A stretch of 64,000 nt of DNA from the NCBI GenBank assembly GCA_012656075.1, contig JAAKBF010000042.1:434001-498000 (forward strand). The letters run 5' to 3'. A program made the position numbers and the translations under genes. Positions 24,223 to 34,239 of this stretch are shown here, piece after piece. Source of the DNA: Phytophthora hibernalis. Taxonomy: Eukaryota; Oomycota; Peronosporomycetes; Peronosporales; Peronosporaceae. The notes beneath the pieces are model-generated. The model was not told the origin of the DNA and searched no databases. It saw only the letters and a program-made list of their open reading frames with translations. Within the stretch, counting starts at the first letter, position 1, and the number at the start of each line of letters is the position of its first letter.

Positions 24223-24704
24223 ATTGCTTTTGTCTTTTTGCTCTTTCACGTCCCGCTAGTGAAGTAGGACGTCAGGAGACTGCCACCTGCATCCGTGTCC
24301 ATGCGTGGCAACAGCCCGACACTCAAAGTCGGGCATATTGCCGCAGAGTCCGATGGCGCCGTCGCCTCGCCTCGCCCTCGCCGATTCGGACGGATACGAG
24401 ATGTCACCCGTATTCAGCGGACGCGCGACGACGCAGTGCTGAGCCACACGCAGCAGCGACAGCGATCGTGGAAGCGAGAGCAAGGCGCGCTGTCGTGAAG
24501 GCGGACGACGCCATGGTCGGTCGGCGAGGACCAATGGAGACGCGATGGGAGCAGGACGACGGGTATGGATGCGGCTGTTGGCTGTTGGCTGTACGTGGGC
24601 GCGGGCGTTGTCGGCGATACGTGTGTGGCTGCATGTGCGTGTGTTAGTTTGTGGGCCTCGTGTGGTTGGATTTTGTACGTTTGTGGTGAGTGGGTCGTGT
24701 ATAA

Positions 24705-24777
24705 GCCCGTCTAGCTCAGTCGGTAGAGCGCAAGACTCTTAATCTTGTGGTCGTGGGTTCGAGCCCCACGGTGGGCG
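24705..24777 (+). tRNA. tRNA-Lys-CTT: tRNA-Lys(CUU), copy 45
   Basis: Canonical tRNA; 555-bp unit. The spacer is a third haplotype recombinant (GACGCG with ATACGTG). Confidence 0.95.
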
Positions 24778-25260
24778 ATTGCTTTTGTCTTTTTGCTCTT
24801 TCACGTCCCGCTAGTGAAGTAGGACGTCAGGGAGACTGCCACCTGCATCCGTGTCCATGCGTGGCAACAGCCCGACACTCAAAGTCGGGCATATTGCCGC
24901 AGAGTCCGATGGCGCCGTCGCCTCGCCTCGCCCTCGCCGATTCGGACGGATACGAGATGTCACCCGTATTCAGCGGACGCGCGACGACGCAGTGCTGAGC
25001 CACACGCAGCAGCGACAGCGATCGTGGAAGCGAGAGCAAGGCGCGCTGTCGTGAAGGCGGACGACGCCATGGTCGGTCGGCGAGGACCAATGGAGACGCG
25101 ATGGGAGCAGGACGACGGGTATGGATGCGGCTGTTGGCTGTTGGCTGTACGTGGGCGCGGGCGTTGTCGGCGATACATGTGTGGCTGCATGTGCGTGTGT
25201 TAGTTTGTGGGCCTCGTGTGGTTGGATTTTGTACGTTTGTGGTGAGTGGGTCGTGTATAA

Positions 25261-25333
25261 GCCCGTCTAGCTCAGTCGGTAGAGCGCAAGACTCTTAATC
25301 TTGTGGTCGTGGGTTTGAGCCCCACGGTGGGCG
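25261..25333 (+). tRNA. tRNA-Lys-CTT: tRNA-Lys(CUU), copy 46, T-loop variant
   Basis: T loop TTTGAGC; 556-bp unit, haplotype H2. Confidence 0.85.
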
Positions 25334-25809
25334 ATTGCTTTTGTCTTTTTGCTCTTTCACGTCCCGCTAGTGAAGTAGGACGTCAGGAGACTGCCACCTG
25401 CATCCGTGTCCATGCGTGGCAACAGCCCGACACTCAAAGTCGGGCATATTGCCGCAGAGTCCGATGGCGCCGTCGCCTCGCCCTCGCCGATTCGGACGGA
25501 TACGAGATGTCACCCGTATTCAGCGGACGCGCGACGACGCAGTGCTGAGCCACACGCAGCAGCGACAGCGATCGTGGAAGCGAGAGCAAGGCGCGCTGTC
25601 GTGAAGGCGGACGACGCCATGGTCGGTCGGCGAGGACCAATGGAGACGTGATGGGAGCAGGACGACGGGTATGGATGCGGCTGTTGGCTGTTGGCTGTAC
25701 GTGGGCGCGGGCGTTGTCGGCGATACGTGTGTGGCTGCATGTGCGTGTGTTAGTTGTGGGCCTCGTGTGGTTGGATTTTGTACGTCTGTGGTGAGTGGGT
25801 CGTGTATAA

Positions 25810-25882
25810 GCCCGTCTAGCTCAGTCGGTAGAGCGCAAGACTCTTAATCTTGTGGTCGTGGGTTCGAGCCCCACGGTGGGCG
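25810..25882 (+). tRNA. tRNA-Lys-CTT: tRNA-Lys(CUU), copy 47
   Basis: Canonical tRNA; 549-bp unit with TACGTCTGTGG in the upstream spacer. Confidence 0.95.
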
Positions 25883-26365
25883 ATTGCTTTTGTCTTTTTG
25901 CTCTTTCACGTCCCGCTAGTGAAGTAGGACGTCAGGGAGACTGCCACCTGCATCCGTGTCCATGCGTGGCAACAGCCCGACACTCAAAGTCGGGCATATT
26001 GCCGCAGAGTCCGATGGCGCCGTCGCCTCGCCTCGCCCTCGCCGATTCGGACGGATACGAGATGTCACCCGTATTCAGCGGACGCGCGACGACGCAGTGC
26101 TGAGCCACACGCAGCAGCGACAGCGATCGTGGAAGCGAGAGCAAGGCGCGCTGTCGTGAAGGCGGACGACGCCATGGTCGGTCGGCGAGGACCAATGGAG
26201 ACGCGATGGGAGCAGGACGACGGGTATGGATGCGGCTGTTGGCTGTTGGCTGTACGTGGGCGCGGGCGTTGTCGGCGATACATGTGTGGCTGCATGTGCG
26301 TGTGTTAGTGTGTGGGCCTCGTGTGGTTGGATTTTGTACGTTTGTGGTGAGTGGGTCGTGTATAA

Positions 26366-26438
26366 GCCCGTCTAGCTCAGTCGGTAGAGCGCAAGACTCT
26401 TAATCTTGTGGTCGTGGGTTCGAGCCCCACGGTGGGCG
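26366..26438 (+). tRNA. tRNA-Lys-CTT: tRNA-Lys(CUU), copy 48
   Basis: Canonical tRNA; last H2 unit. The downstream second T-run is shortened to four T. Confidence 0.95.
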
Positions 26439-26915
26439 ATTGCTTTTGTCTTTTGCTCTTTCACGTCCCGCTAGTGAAGTAGGACGTCAGGGAGACTGCC
26501 ACCTGCATCCGTGTCCATGCGTGGCAACAGCCCGACACTCAAAGTCGGGCATATTGCCGCAGAGTCCGATGGCGCCGTCGCCTCGCCGTCGCCGATTCGG
26601 ACGGATACGAGATGTCACCCGTATTCAGCGGACGCGCGACGACGCAGTGCTGAGCCACACGCAGCAGCGACAGCGATCGTGGAAGCGAGAGCAAGGCGCG
26701 CTGTCGTGAAGGCGGACGACGCCATGGTCGGTCGGCGAGGACCAATGGAGACGTGATGGGAGCAGGACGACGGGTATGGATGCGGCTGTTGGCTGTTGGC
26801 TGTACGTGGGCGCGGGCGTTGTCGGCGATACGTGTGTGGCTGCATGTGCGTGTGTTAGTTTGTGGGCCTCGTGTGGTTGGATTTTGTACGTTTGTGGTGA
26901 GTGGGTCGTGTATAA

Positions 26916-26988
26916 GCCCGTCTAGCTCAGTCGGTAGAGCGCAAGACTCTTAATCTTGTGGTCGTGGGTTCGAGCCCCACGGTGGGCG
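26916..26988 (+). tRNA. tRNA-Lys-CTT: tRNA-Lys(CUU), copy 49
   Basis: Canonical tRNA. The following spacer loses the segment around TGAAGTAGGA, which marks the onset of spacer decay. Confidence 0.95.
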
Positions 26989-27458
26989 ATTGCTTTTGTC
27001 TTTTTGCTCTTTCACGTCCCGCTAGCGTCAGGGAGACTGCCACCTGCATCCGTGTCCATGCGTGGCAACAGCCCGACACTCAAAGTCGGGCATATTGCCG
27101 CAGAGTCCGATGGCGCCGCCTCGCCTCGCCCTCGCCGATTCGGACGGATACGAGATGTCACCCGTATTCAGCGGACGCGCGACGACGCAGTGCTGAGCCA
27201 CACGCAGCAGCGACAGCGATCGTGGAAGCGAGAGCAAGGCGCGCTGTCGTGAAGGCGGACGACGCCATGGTCGGTCGGCGAGGACCAATGGAGACGTGAT
27301 GGGAGCAGGACGACGGGTATGGATGCGGCTGTTGGCTGTTGGCTGTACGTGGGCGCGGGCGTTGTCGGCGATACGTGTGTGGCTGCATGTGCGTGTGTTA
27401 GTGTGTGGGCCTCGTGTGGTTGGATTTTGTACGTTTGTGGTGAGTGGGTCGTGTATAA

Positions 27459-27531
27459 GCCCGTCTAGCTCAGTCGGTAGAGCGCAAGACTCTTAATCTT
27501 GTGGTCGTGGGTTTGAGCCCCACGGTGGGCG
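27459..27531 (+). tRNA. tRNA-Lys-CTT: tRNA-Lys(CUU), copy 50, T-loop variant
   Basis: T loop TTTGAGC; 543-bp unit with spacer deletions. Confidence 0.82.
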
Positions 27532-28000
27532 ATTGCTTTTGTCTTTTTGCCCTTTCACGTCCCGCTAGTGACGTCAGGGAGACTGCCACCTGCATCCGTG
27601 TCCATGCGTGGCAACAGCCCGACACTCAAAGTCGGGCATATTGCCGCAGAGTCCGATGGCGCCGTCGCCTCGCCGTCGCCGATTCGGACGGATACGAGAT
27701 GTCACCCGTATTCAGCGGACGCGCGACGACGCAGTGCTGAGCCACACGCAGCAGCGACAGCGATCGTGGAAGCGAGCAAGGCGCGCTGTCGTGAAGGCGG
27801 ACGACGCCATGGTCGGTCGGCGAGGACCAATGGAGACGTGATGGGAGCAGGACGACGGGTATGGATGCGGCTGTTGGCTGTTGGCTGTACGTGGGCGCGG
27901 GCGTTGTCGGCGATACGTGTGTGGCTGCATGTGCGTGTGTTAGTGTGTGGGCCTCGTGTGGTTGGATTTTGTACGTCTGTGGTGAGTGGGTCGTGTATAA

Positions 28001-28073
28001 GCCCGTCTAGCTCAGTCGGTAGAGCGCAAGACTCTTAATCTTGTGGTCGTGGGTTCGAGCCCCACGGTGGGCG
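28001..28073 (+). tRNA. tRNA-Lys-CTT: tRNA-Lys(CUU), copy 51
   Basis: Rightmost fully canonical copy; 542-bp unit. Confidence 0.93.
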
Positions 28074-28551
28074 ATTGCTTTTGTCTTTTTGCTCTTTCAC
28101 GTCCCGCTAGTGAAGTAGGACGTCAGGAGACTGCCACCTGCATCCGTGTCCATGCGTGGCAACAGCCCGACACTCAAAGTCGGGCATATTGCCGCAGAGT
28201 CCGATCGCCGTCCCTCGCCTCGCCCTCGCCGATTCGGACGGATACGAGATGTCACCCGTATTCAGCGGACGCGCGACGACGCAGTGCTGAGCCACACGCA
28301 GCAGCGACAGCGATCGTGGAAGCGGAGCAAGGCGCGCTGTCGTGAAGGCGGACGACGCCATGGTCGGTCGGCGAGGACCAATGGAGACGTGATGGGAGCA
28401 GGACGACGGGTATGGATGCGGCTGTTGGCTGTTGGCTGTACGTGGGCGCGGGCGTTGTCGGCGATACGTGTGTGGCTGCATGTGCGTGTGTTAGTTTGTG
28501 GGCCTCGTGTGGTTGGATTTTGTACGTTTGTGGTGAGTGGGTCGTGTATAA

Positions 28552-28624
28552 GCCCGTCTAGCTCAGTCGGTAGAGCGCAAGACTCTTAATCTTGTGGTCG
28601 TGGGTTTGGGCCCCACGGTGGGCG
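28552..28624 (+). tRNA. tRNA-Lys-CTT: tRNA-Lys(CUU)-like copy 52, doubly mutated T loop
   Basis: T loop reads TTTGGGC, so two B-box positions are changed; the rest of the cloverleaf is intact. Possibly a pseudogene. Confidence 0.6.
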
Positions 28625-29098
28625 ATTGCTTTTGTCTTTTGCCTTTCACGTCCCGCTAGTAGTAGGACGTCAGGAGACTGCCACCTGCATCCGTGTCCAT
28701 GCGTGGCAACAGCCCGACACTCAAAGTCGGGCATATTGCCGCAGAGTCCGATGGCGCCGTCGCCTCGCCGTCGCCGATTCGGACGGATACGAGATGTCAC
28801 CCGTATTCAGCGGACGCGCGACGACGCAGTGCTGAGCCACACGCAGCAGCGACGGCGATCGTGGAAGCGAGAGCAAGGCGCGCTGTCGTGAAGGCGGACG
28901 ACGCCATGGTCGGTCGGCGAGGACCAATGGAGACGTGATGGGAGCAGGACGACGGGTATGGATGCGGCTGTTGGCTGTTGGCTGTACGCGTGGGCGCGGG
29001 CGTTGTCGGCGATACGTGTGTGGCTGCATGTGCGTGTGTTAGTTGTGGGCCTCGTGTGGTTGGATTTTGTACGTTTGTGGTGAGTGGGTCGTGTATAA

Positions 29099-29171
29099 GC
29101 CCGTCTAGCTCAGTCGGTAGAGCGCAAGACTCTTAATCTTGTGGTCGTGGGTTTGGGCCCCACGGTGGGCG
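29099..29171 (+). tRNA. tRNA-Lys-CTT: tRNA-Lys(CUU)-like copy 53, doubly mutated T loop
   Basis: Same TTTGGGC loop as copy 52. The spacer on its right has lost several short blocks. Confidence 0.6.
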
Positions 29172-29615
29172 ATTGCTTTTGTCTTTTGCTCTTTCACGTG
29201 ATCGTCAGGGGACTGCCACCTGCATCCGTGTCCATGCGCGGCGCCCGCACTCAAAGTCGGGCATATTGCCGCAGAGTCCGATGGCGCCGTCGCCTCGCCG
29301 TCGCCGATTCGGACGGATACGAGATGTCACCCGTATTCAGCGGACGCGCGACGACGCAGTGCGAGCCACCAGCAGCGGCGATCGTGGAAGCGAGAGCAAG
29401 GCGCGCTGTCGTGAAGGCGGACGACGCCATGGTCGGTCGGCGAGGACCAATGGAGACGTGATGGGAGCAGGACGACAGGTATGGATGCGGCTGTTGTCTG
29501 TTGGCTGTACGTGGGCGCGGGCGTTGTGATACGTGTGTGGCTGCATGTGCGTGTGTTAGTGTGTGGGCCTCATGTGGTTGGATTTGTACGTTTGTGGTGA
29601 GTGGGTCGTGTATAA

Positions 29616-29685
29616 GCCCGTCTAGCTCAGTCGGTAGAGCGCAAGACTCTTAATCTTGTGGTCGTGGGTTTGGGCCCGGTGGGCG
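29616..29685 (+). pseudogene. tRNA-Lys pseudogene, copy 54
   Basis: Three nucleotides of the 3' T stem (around CCCAC) are deleted, and the T loop is TTTGGGC. Confidence 0.85.
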
Positions 29686-30154
29686 ATTGCTTTGTCTTTT
29701 GCTCTTTCACGTCCCGGTAAGTAGGACGTCAGGAGACTGCCACCTGCATCCGTGTCCATGCGTGGCAACAGCCCGACACTCAAAGTCAGGGATATTGCCG
29801 CAAAGTCCGATGGCGCCGTCGCCTCGCCTCGCCCTCGCCGATTCGGACGGATACGAGATGTCACCCGTATTCAGCGGACGCGCGACGACGCAGTGCTGAG
29901 CCACACGCAGCAGAGCGATCGTGGAAGCGAGAGCAAGGCGCGCTGTCGTGAAGGCGGACGACGCCATGGTCGGTCGGCGAGGACCAATGGAGACGTGATG
30001 GGAGCAGGACGACGGGTATGGATGCGGCTGTTGGCTGTTGGCTGTACGTGGGCGCGGGCGTTGTCGGCGATACGTGTGTGGCTGCATGTGCGTGTGTTAG
30101 TTTGTGGGCCTCGTTGGTTGGATTTTGTACGTCTGTTGAGTGGGTCGTGTATAA

Positions 30155-30224
30155 GCCCGTCTAGCTCAGTCGGTAGCGCAAGACTCTTAATCTTGTGGTC
30201 GTGGGTTCGAGCCCCACGGAGGCG
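30155..30224 (+). pseudogene. tRNA-Lys pseudogene, copy 55
   Basis: The 3' D stem lacks GA (GGTAGCGC for GGTAGAGCGC) and the 3' acceptor strand is damaged. The TTCGAGC loop is kept. Confidence 0.85.
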
Positions 30225-30686
30225 ATTGCTTTTATACTTTCCACCTTTCGTCCCGGAGTACGCTAGGAGACTGCCACCATTCCGTGTCCATGCCCGGCAA
30301 CAGCCCGACACTCAAAGTCGGGATATTGCCGCAGCTGTCCGATGGCGCCGTCGCCTCGCCCTCGCCATTCGGACGGATACGTAGCATGATCACCCGTATT
30401 CAGCGGACACCTACGACCAGTGCTGAGCCACACGCATCAGCGACGGCGATCGTGGAAGCGAGAGCAAGGCGCGCTGTCGTGAAGGCGGACGACGCCAAGG
30501 TCTCGGCGAAAACTCAACCAGACGTGATATAAGCAGGACGATCGGGTATGGCTGCGGCTGTTGGCTGTTGGCTGTACGTGGGCGCGGCGTTGTCGGCGTA
30601 CGTGTGTGGCTGCATGTAACGTGTGTTAGTGTGTGGGCCTCGTGACAGTTCGATTTTGTACGTGTGGTGAGTACGTCGTGTATAAC

Positions 30687-30758
30687 GCCCGTCTAGCTCA
30701 GTGGGTAGAGCGCAAGGTCTTAATCTTGTGGTCGTGGGTTTGGCCCCACGGTGGCGCG
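30687..30758 (+). pseudogene. tRNA-Lys pseudogene, copy 56
   Basis: The anticodon arm is deleted and changed (CAAGGTCTTAATCTTG), with D-loop and acceptor changes. Confidence 0.85.
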
Positions 30759-31238
30759 ATTGCTTTTCGTCTTTTGCTCTTTCACGTCCCGCTAGTGAAC
30801 TGACGTCAGGAGACTGCCACCTGCATCCGTGTCCATGCGTGGCAACAGCCCGACACTCAAAGTTCGGGCATATTGCAGCAAGGTCCGATGGCGCGTCGCC
30901 TCGCCTCGCCACTCGCCGATTCGGACGGATACGAGATGTCACCCGTATTCAGCGGACGTGCGACGACGTAGTGCTGAGCCACAGCAGGGACAGCGTTCGT
31001 GGACAGCGAGAGCAAGGCGCGCTTGTCGCGAAGGCGGACGACGCCATGGTCGGTCGGCGAGGACCATGGAGATTTGATGGGAGCACAACGACGGTATTTG
31101 GATGCAGCTGTTGGCTGTTGGCTGTACCTGGGCGCGGGCGTTGTCGGCGATAACGTGTGTGGCTGCATGTGCGTGTGTTAGTTTGGGGCCTCGTGTGGTT
31201 GGATTTTGTATGTTTGTGGTGAGTGAGTCGTGTTATAA

Positions 31239-31311
31239 GCCCGTCTATACTCAGTCGGTAGAGCGCAAGACTCTTAATCTTATGGTCGTGGGTTTGGCAC
31301 CACGGTGTACG
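31239..31311 (+). pseudogene. tRNA-Lys pseudogene, copy 57
   Basis: The D stem is altered (ATACTC for AGCTC), the T arm is broken (TTTGGCACCAC) and the 3' acceptor is mutated. Confidence 0.85.
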
Positions 31312-31775
31312 ATTGCTTTTGTCTTTTTGCCTTTAACGTCCCGCTGTGAAAGGACGTCAACTGCCACCTGCATCCGTGTCCATGCACAACAGCCCGACAC
31401 TCAAAGTCGGGCTATTGCCGCAGAGTTTATATGGCCCGTCGCTCGCCTCGCCCTCGCCGATTCGGACGGATACGAGATGTCACCCGTATTCAGAGGACGC
31501 CGACGACGCAGTGCTGAGCCACACGCCGCCTCGGCATTAGTTCGTGGAAGCAGATTAAGGCGCGCTGTCGTGAAGGCGGACGACGCCATGGTCGGTCGGC
31601 GAGGACCAATGGAGACGTGATGGGAGCAGGACGACGGTATGGATGCGGCTGTGGCTGTTGGCTGTCGTGGGCGCGGGCGTTGTCGGCGATACGTGTGTGG
31701 CTGCATGTGCGTGTGTTAGTTTGTGGGCCTCGTGTTGGTTGGATTTTGTACGCTGTGGTGAGTGGGTCGTATAAA

Positions 31776-31846
31776 GCCCGTCTAGCTCAGTCGGTAGAGC
31801 GCAAGACTTTAATCTTGTACTCGTCGGAAGGGCCCCACGGTGGGCG
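31776..31846 (+). pseudogene. tRNA-Lys pseudogene, copy 58
   Basis: One C of the anticodon loop is lost (GACTTTAATC) and the T arm is scrambled. Confidence 0.85.
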
Positions 31847-32318
31847 ATTGCACGGGCTTTTGCTCTTTCACGTCCCGCTAGTGAATAGGACGTCAGGAGA
31901 CTGCCACCTACATCCGTGTTCATGCGTGGCAACAGCCCGACACTACAAAGTATGGCTTATTAAGCGGCATGAGTCCGATGGCGCCGTCGCCTCGCCGTAG
32001 TGATTCGGACGGATACGAGATGTCACCCGTATTCAGCGGACCGCGACGACGCAGTGCTTGGAGCCCACGCAGCAGCGACAGCTATCGTGGAAGCGAGAGC
32101 AAGGCGCTTTTTCGTGGGCGGACGACGCCATGGTCGGTCGGCGAGGACCAATGGATACGTGATGGGAGCAGGACGACGGGTATGGCTGCGGCTGTTGGCT
32201 GTTGGCTGTACTTGGGCGCGGGCGTTGTCGGCGATACGTGTGTGGCTGCGTGTGCGTGTGTTATTTGTGGGTATTTGTGGTTGGATTTTGTACGTTTGCG
32301 GTGATGGGTCGTGTACAA

Positions 32319-32391
32319 GCCCGTGATGCAGCTCAGTCATAGAGCCAAGACTCTTAATCTTGTGGTCTGGGTTCCAGCCCCACGCTGGGCG
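32319..32391 (+). pseudogene. tRNA-Lys pseudogene, copy 59
   Basis: There is an insertion in the 5' acceptor/D region (GTGATGCAGCTC) and T-loop changes. The anticodon arm is intact. Confidence 0.85.
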
Positions 32392-32852
32392 ATTGCTTTT
32401 GTCTTTTGCTCTTTCACGTCCCGCTAGTCGAAGTAGGACTCTAGGAGACTGCCACCTGCATCCGTGTCCATGCGTGGCAACAGCCCGACACTCAAAGTCA
32501 GGCATATTGCCGCAGAGTCCGAAGGCGCCGTCAGCCCGCTGTCGCGATTCGGACGGTACGGGTCACCGTATTCAGCGGACGCGCGACGACGCAGTGCTGA
32601 GCGTTGCAGCAGCGACGGCGATCGTGGAAGCAGAGCAAGGCCGCTGTCGTGAAGGCGGACGACGCCATGGTCGGTCGCTTGGACAAATGGAGACGTGATG
32701 GGAGCCGGACGACGAGTGGATGTCGGCTGTTGGCTGTTGTTGTACTTGGGCGCGATCGTTTCGGCGATACGTGTGCGGCTGCATGTCCGTGTTTCGTGAT
32801 TGTGGACCTCGTGTGGCGGATTTCTACTCTGATGGTGAGTGGGTCTGTATAA

Positions 32853-32916
32853 GCCTGTCTAGCTCAGTCGGTAGAGCGCAAGACTCTTAATCCTGTCGTC
32901 GGCTTTCCCATGGGCG
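32853..32916 (+). pseudogene. tRNA-Lys pseudogene, copy 60
   Basis: The 5' half is well kept, with anticodon CTT. The T arm and part of the 3' acceptor are deleted. Confidence 0.85.
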
Positions 32917-33356
32917 ATTGCTTTTGTCTTTTGCTCTTCACGTCGCTAGGAAGTGGACGTCAGGGAGACGCCACCTGGTCACGTGTCCATGCGTGGCAAC
33001 AGGCCGACACTCGTCGGGCGTATTACCGCAGAGTCCGAACGCGCCGTCGCTCGCCTGTCATATCTCGGACGGATACGACTGTCACCCGATTCAGCGGACG
33101 CGCGACGACGCAGTGCTGAGCACGCAGCAGCGACGGCGATCGTGGAAGCGAGATCAAGGCGCGCTGTCGTGAAGGCGACGCGCCTGATCTCCGAACCAAG
33201 TGGAGACGTGATGGGGCAGGACACGCGTGGATGCGGCTGTTCTGCGGTGACGTGCTCGCGGCGTTGTCCGCGAGTAGTGTGTGGCTGCATGTGCGTGTTT
33301 CTTTGTGGGCTCTTGTGTTGGATTTTGTACGTCTGTGGTGAGTGGGTCGTGTATCC

Positions 33357-33426
33357 GCCCGTCTAGCTCAGTCGGTAGATCGCAAGACTCTTAATCTTGT
33401 GGTCAATTGAGCCCACGGATGGGTCG
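33357..33426 (+). pseudogene. tRNA-Lys pseudogene, copy 61 (last of the array)
   Basis: The D stem is mutated (GATC for GAGC) and the T arm is reduced to CAATTGAGCCCACGG. Spacer sequence downstream fades by about 33,545. Confidence 0.85.
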
Positions 33427-33579
33427 ATTGCTTTTGCTTTTGCCTTTCACCCCGCTTGTGGATACTAGGACCGTCGGAGACCTCACCTGGATCACGTGTT
33501 ATGCGTGGCCCCAGTCCCGCACTCGCCTCGCGGCCGTATACCGAGTATTCCTCGAACGCGCCAGTATCGCGTACGCTGA

Positions 33580-33823
33580 CTTGGCTATGCTCCTACGGAC
33601 GATACGTGGCAGGCGTGCGCAGCCCTGCTTGTTGATGTTCCCACGGTGGTGGCGACGTACGACGCAGGAGTCGATGCGTTTACGCAGCAACGCGCCGGAG
33701 CGTCCCGACGCAACTATCTTGGGCCCGATGAGTGCTTGCCGGTGTTACCGCGCTCTTCATCTCCGAACAAGTTTGCGTCGCGTGGGGTTCGAACCCACAC
33801 GCGAAGTGTGGTGACCGCGCCCT
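33580..33823 (+). mobile_element. Ty3/gypsy pol C-terminal chromodomain remnant
   Basis: One frame reads LGYAPTDDTWQACAALLVDV followed by a valine-rich helix. This is the tail of a chromodomain (W-x-G-Y, then D-T-W-E/Q, then the C-terminal helix), as found at the integrase end of chromoviral Ty3/gypsy elements. The segment before LGY is in a different frame, so the element is frameshifted, and it stops at a TAG near 33,823. Nothing further upstream of pol is recognisable: the decayed tRNA array abuts it. The family call rests on the motif only. Confidence 0.45.
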
Positions 33824-33845
33824 AGACCACTCGTCCACCATGCTC
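33776..33845 (-). pseudogene. tRNA-like remnant
   Basis: On the minus strand there is a D-arm-like GACGAGTGGTCTAGGGC and a perfect T arm, GTGGG-TTCGAAC-CCCAC. The 5' strand (near AGCATGG) cannot pair with the 3' strand (GCGACGC), and only about 20 nt lie between D and T arms, so no normal anticodon arm forms. It overlaps the end of the gypsy fragment and is most likely a truncated or rearranged tRNA gene. Isotype cannot be assigned. Confidence 0.4.
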
Positions 33846-33867
33846 GTCAAGTTCACCGCTCAGTAGT

Positions 33868-34239
33868 TCGTGTGGGTCCCCGCGCGTTTTCTTTTCGTTT
33901 TCTTTCTTCGCTCACTGTGTTTGCTCCCTTAAGTGGGGAGGGTGATCCGGGCCTCCATATCATTGTGTTATATCTAAATTTAGAGGTTCTGTCCTCCCAT
34001 TGGTCAAAAGGGGGACAGTGACCTGGCACTACCGGATTGGTCAGAAGTGCAATTGCATATCTTAGTTTTAGCCTATTAGAGGGACCCCCAATTGGGTGGT
34101 CCACAATGGCCTTGGCCTTCCGCCAGGACCTACTCCTAATAACAGAGTTATTCTTACCTAAATCCCGCACGTCCTTCTCGGACGTTCATCTTAACCAAGC
34201 TTCCTCAAAGCACACTACAGTGCAAGCTATATAGCGTGG
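33868..34239. mobile_element. LTR-like segment of a retroelement
   Basis: Non-coding sequence between the gypsy tail and the Copia fragment. It is less GC-rich than the array, has short CCTCCC/GGGAGG-type motifs and a pyrimidine-rich edge, and has no sustained believable reading frame. Its position suggests an LTR, either following the gypsy fragment or flanking the Copia remnant. No second copy lies in the window to prove it. Confidence 0.35.

Larger units (their letters stand above)
1..33545 (+). repeat. Tandem array of about 61 units, each with one tRNA-Lys(CUU) gene
   Basis: Head-to-tail units, most of 551 or 556 bp. Each holds a roughly 478-bp GC-rich spacer followed by a 73-nt tRNA-Lys gene and T-runs. 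The 5-bp length difference comes from one extra CTCGC in a short CTCGC/CGTCGC tract about 70 bp into the unit. Units up to about 15 kb differ only at a handful of sites. From about 15 kb new variants appear, such as TTAGTTTGTGG or TTAGTTGTGG in place of TTAGTGTGTGG. From about 27 kb units accumulate small indels, and the last recognisable unit fades near 33.5 kb. The array begins before base 1. tRNA gene arrays on this scale are known in Entamoeba; a dosage or structural role here is inference. I saw no second RNA gene and no believable protein gene in the spacer. Confidence 0.97.

Noticed and set aside
456..28891. Repeated open frames of 65-163 codons in every tRNA unit on both strands
   Set aside because: They are a by-product of a GC-rich 551-bp repeat. 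Several run straight through the tRNA gene, their lengths change with each small indel, and none has a recognisable motif.
1..33545. CRISPR array or rDNA array
   Set aside because: Unit size is about 550 bp with nearly identical spacers, the host is eukaryotic, and no rRNA sequence or cas gene was recognised.
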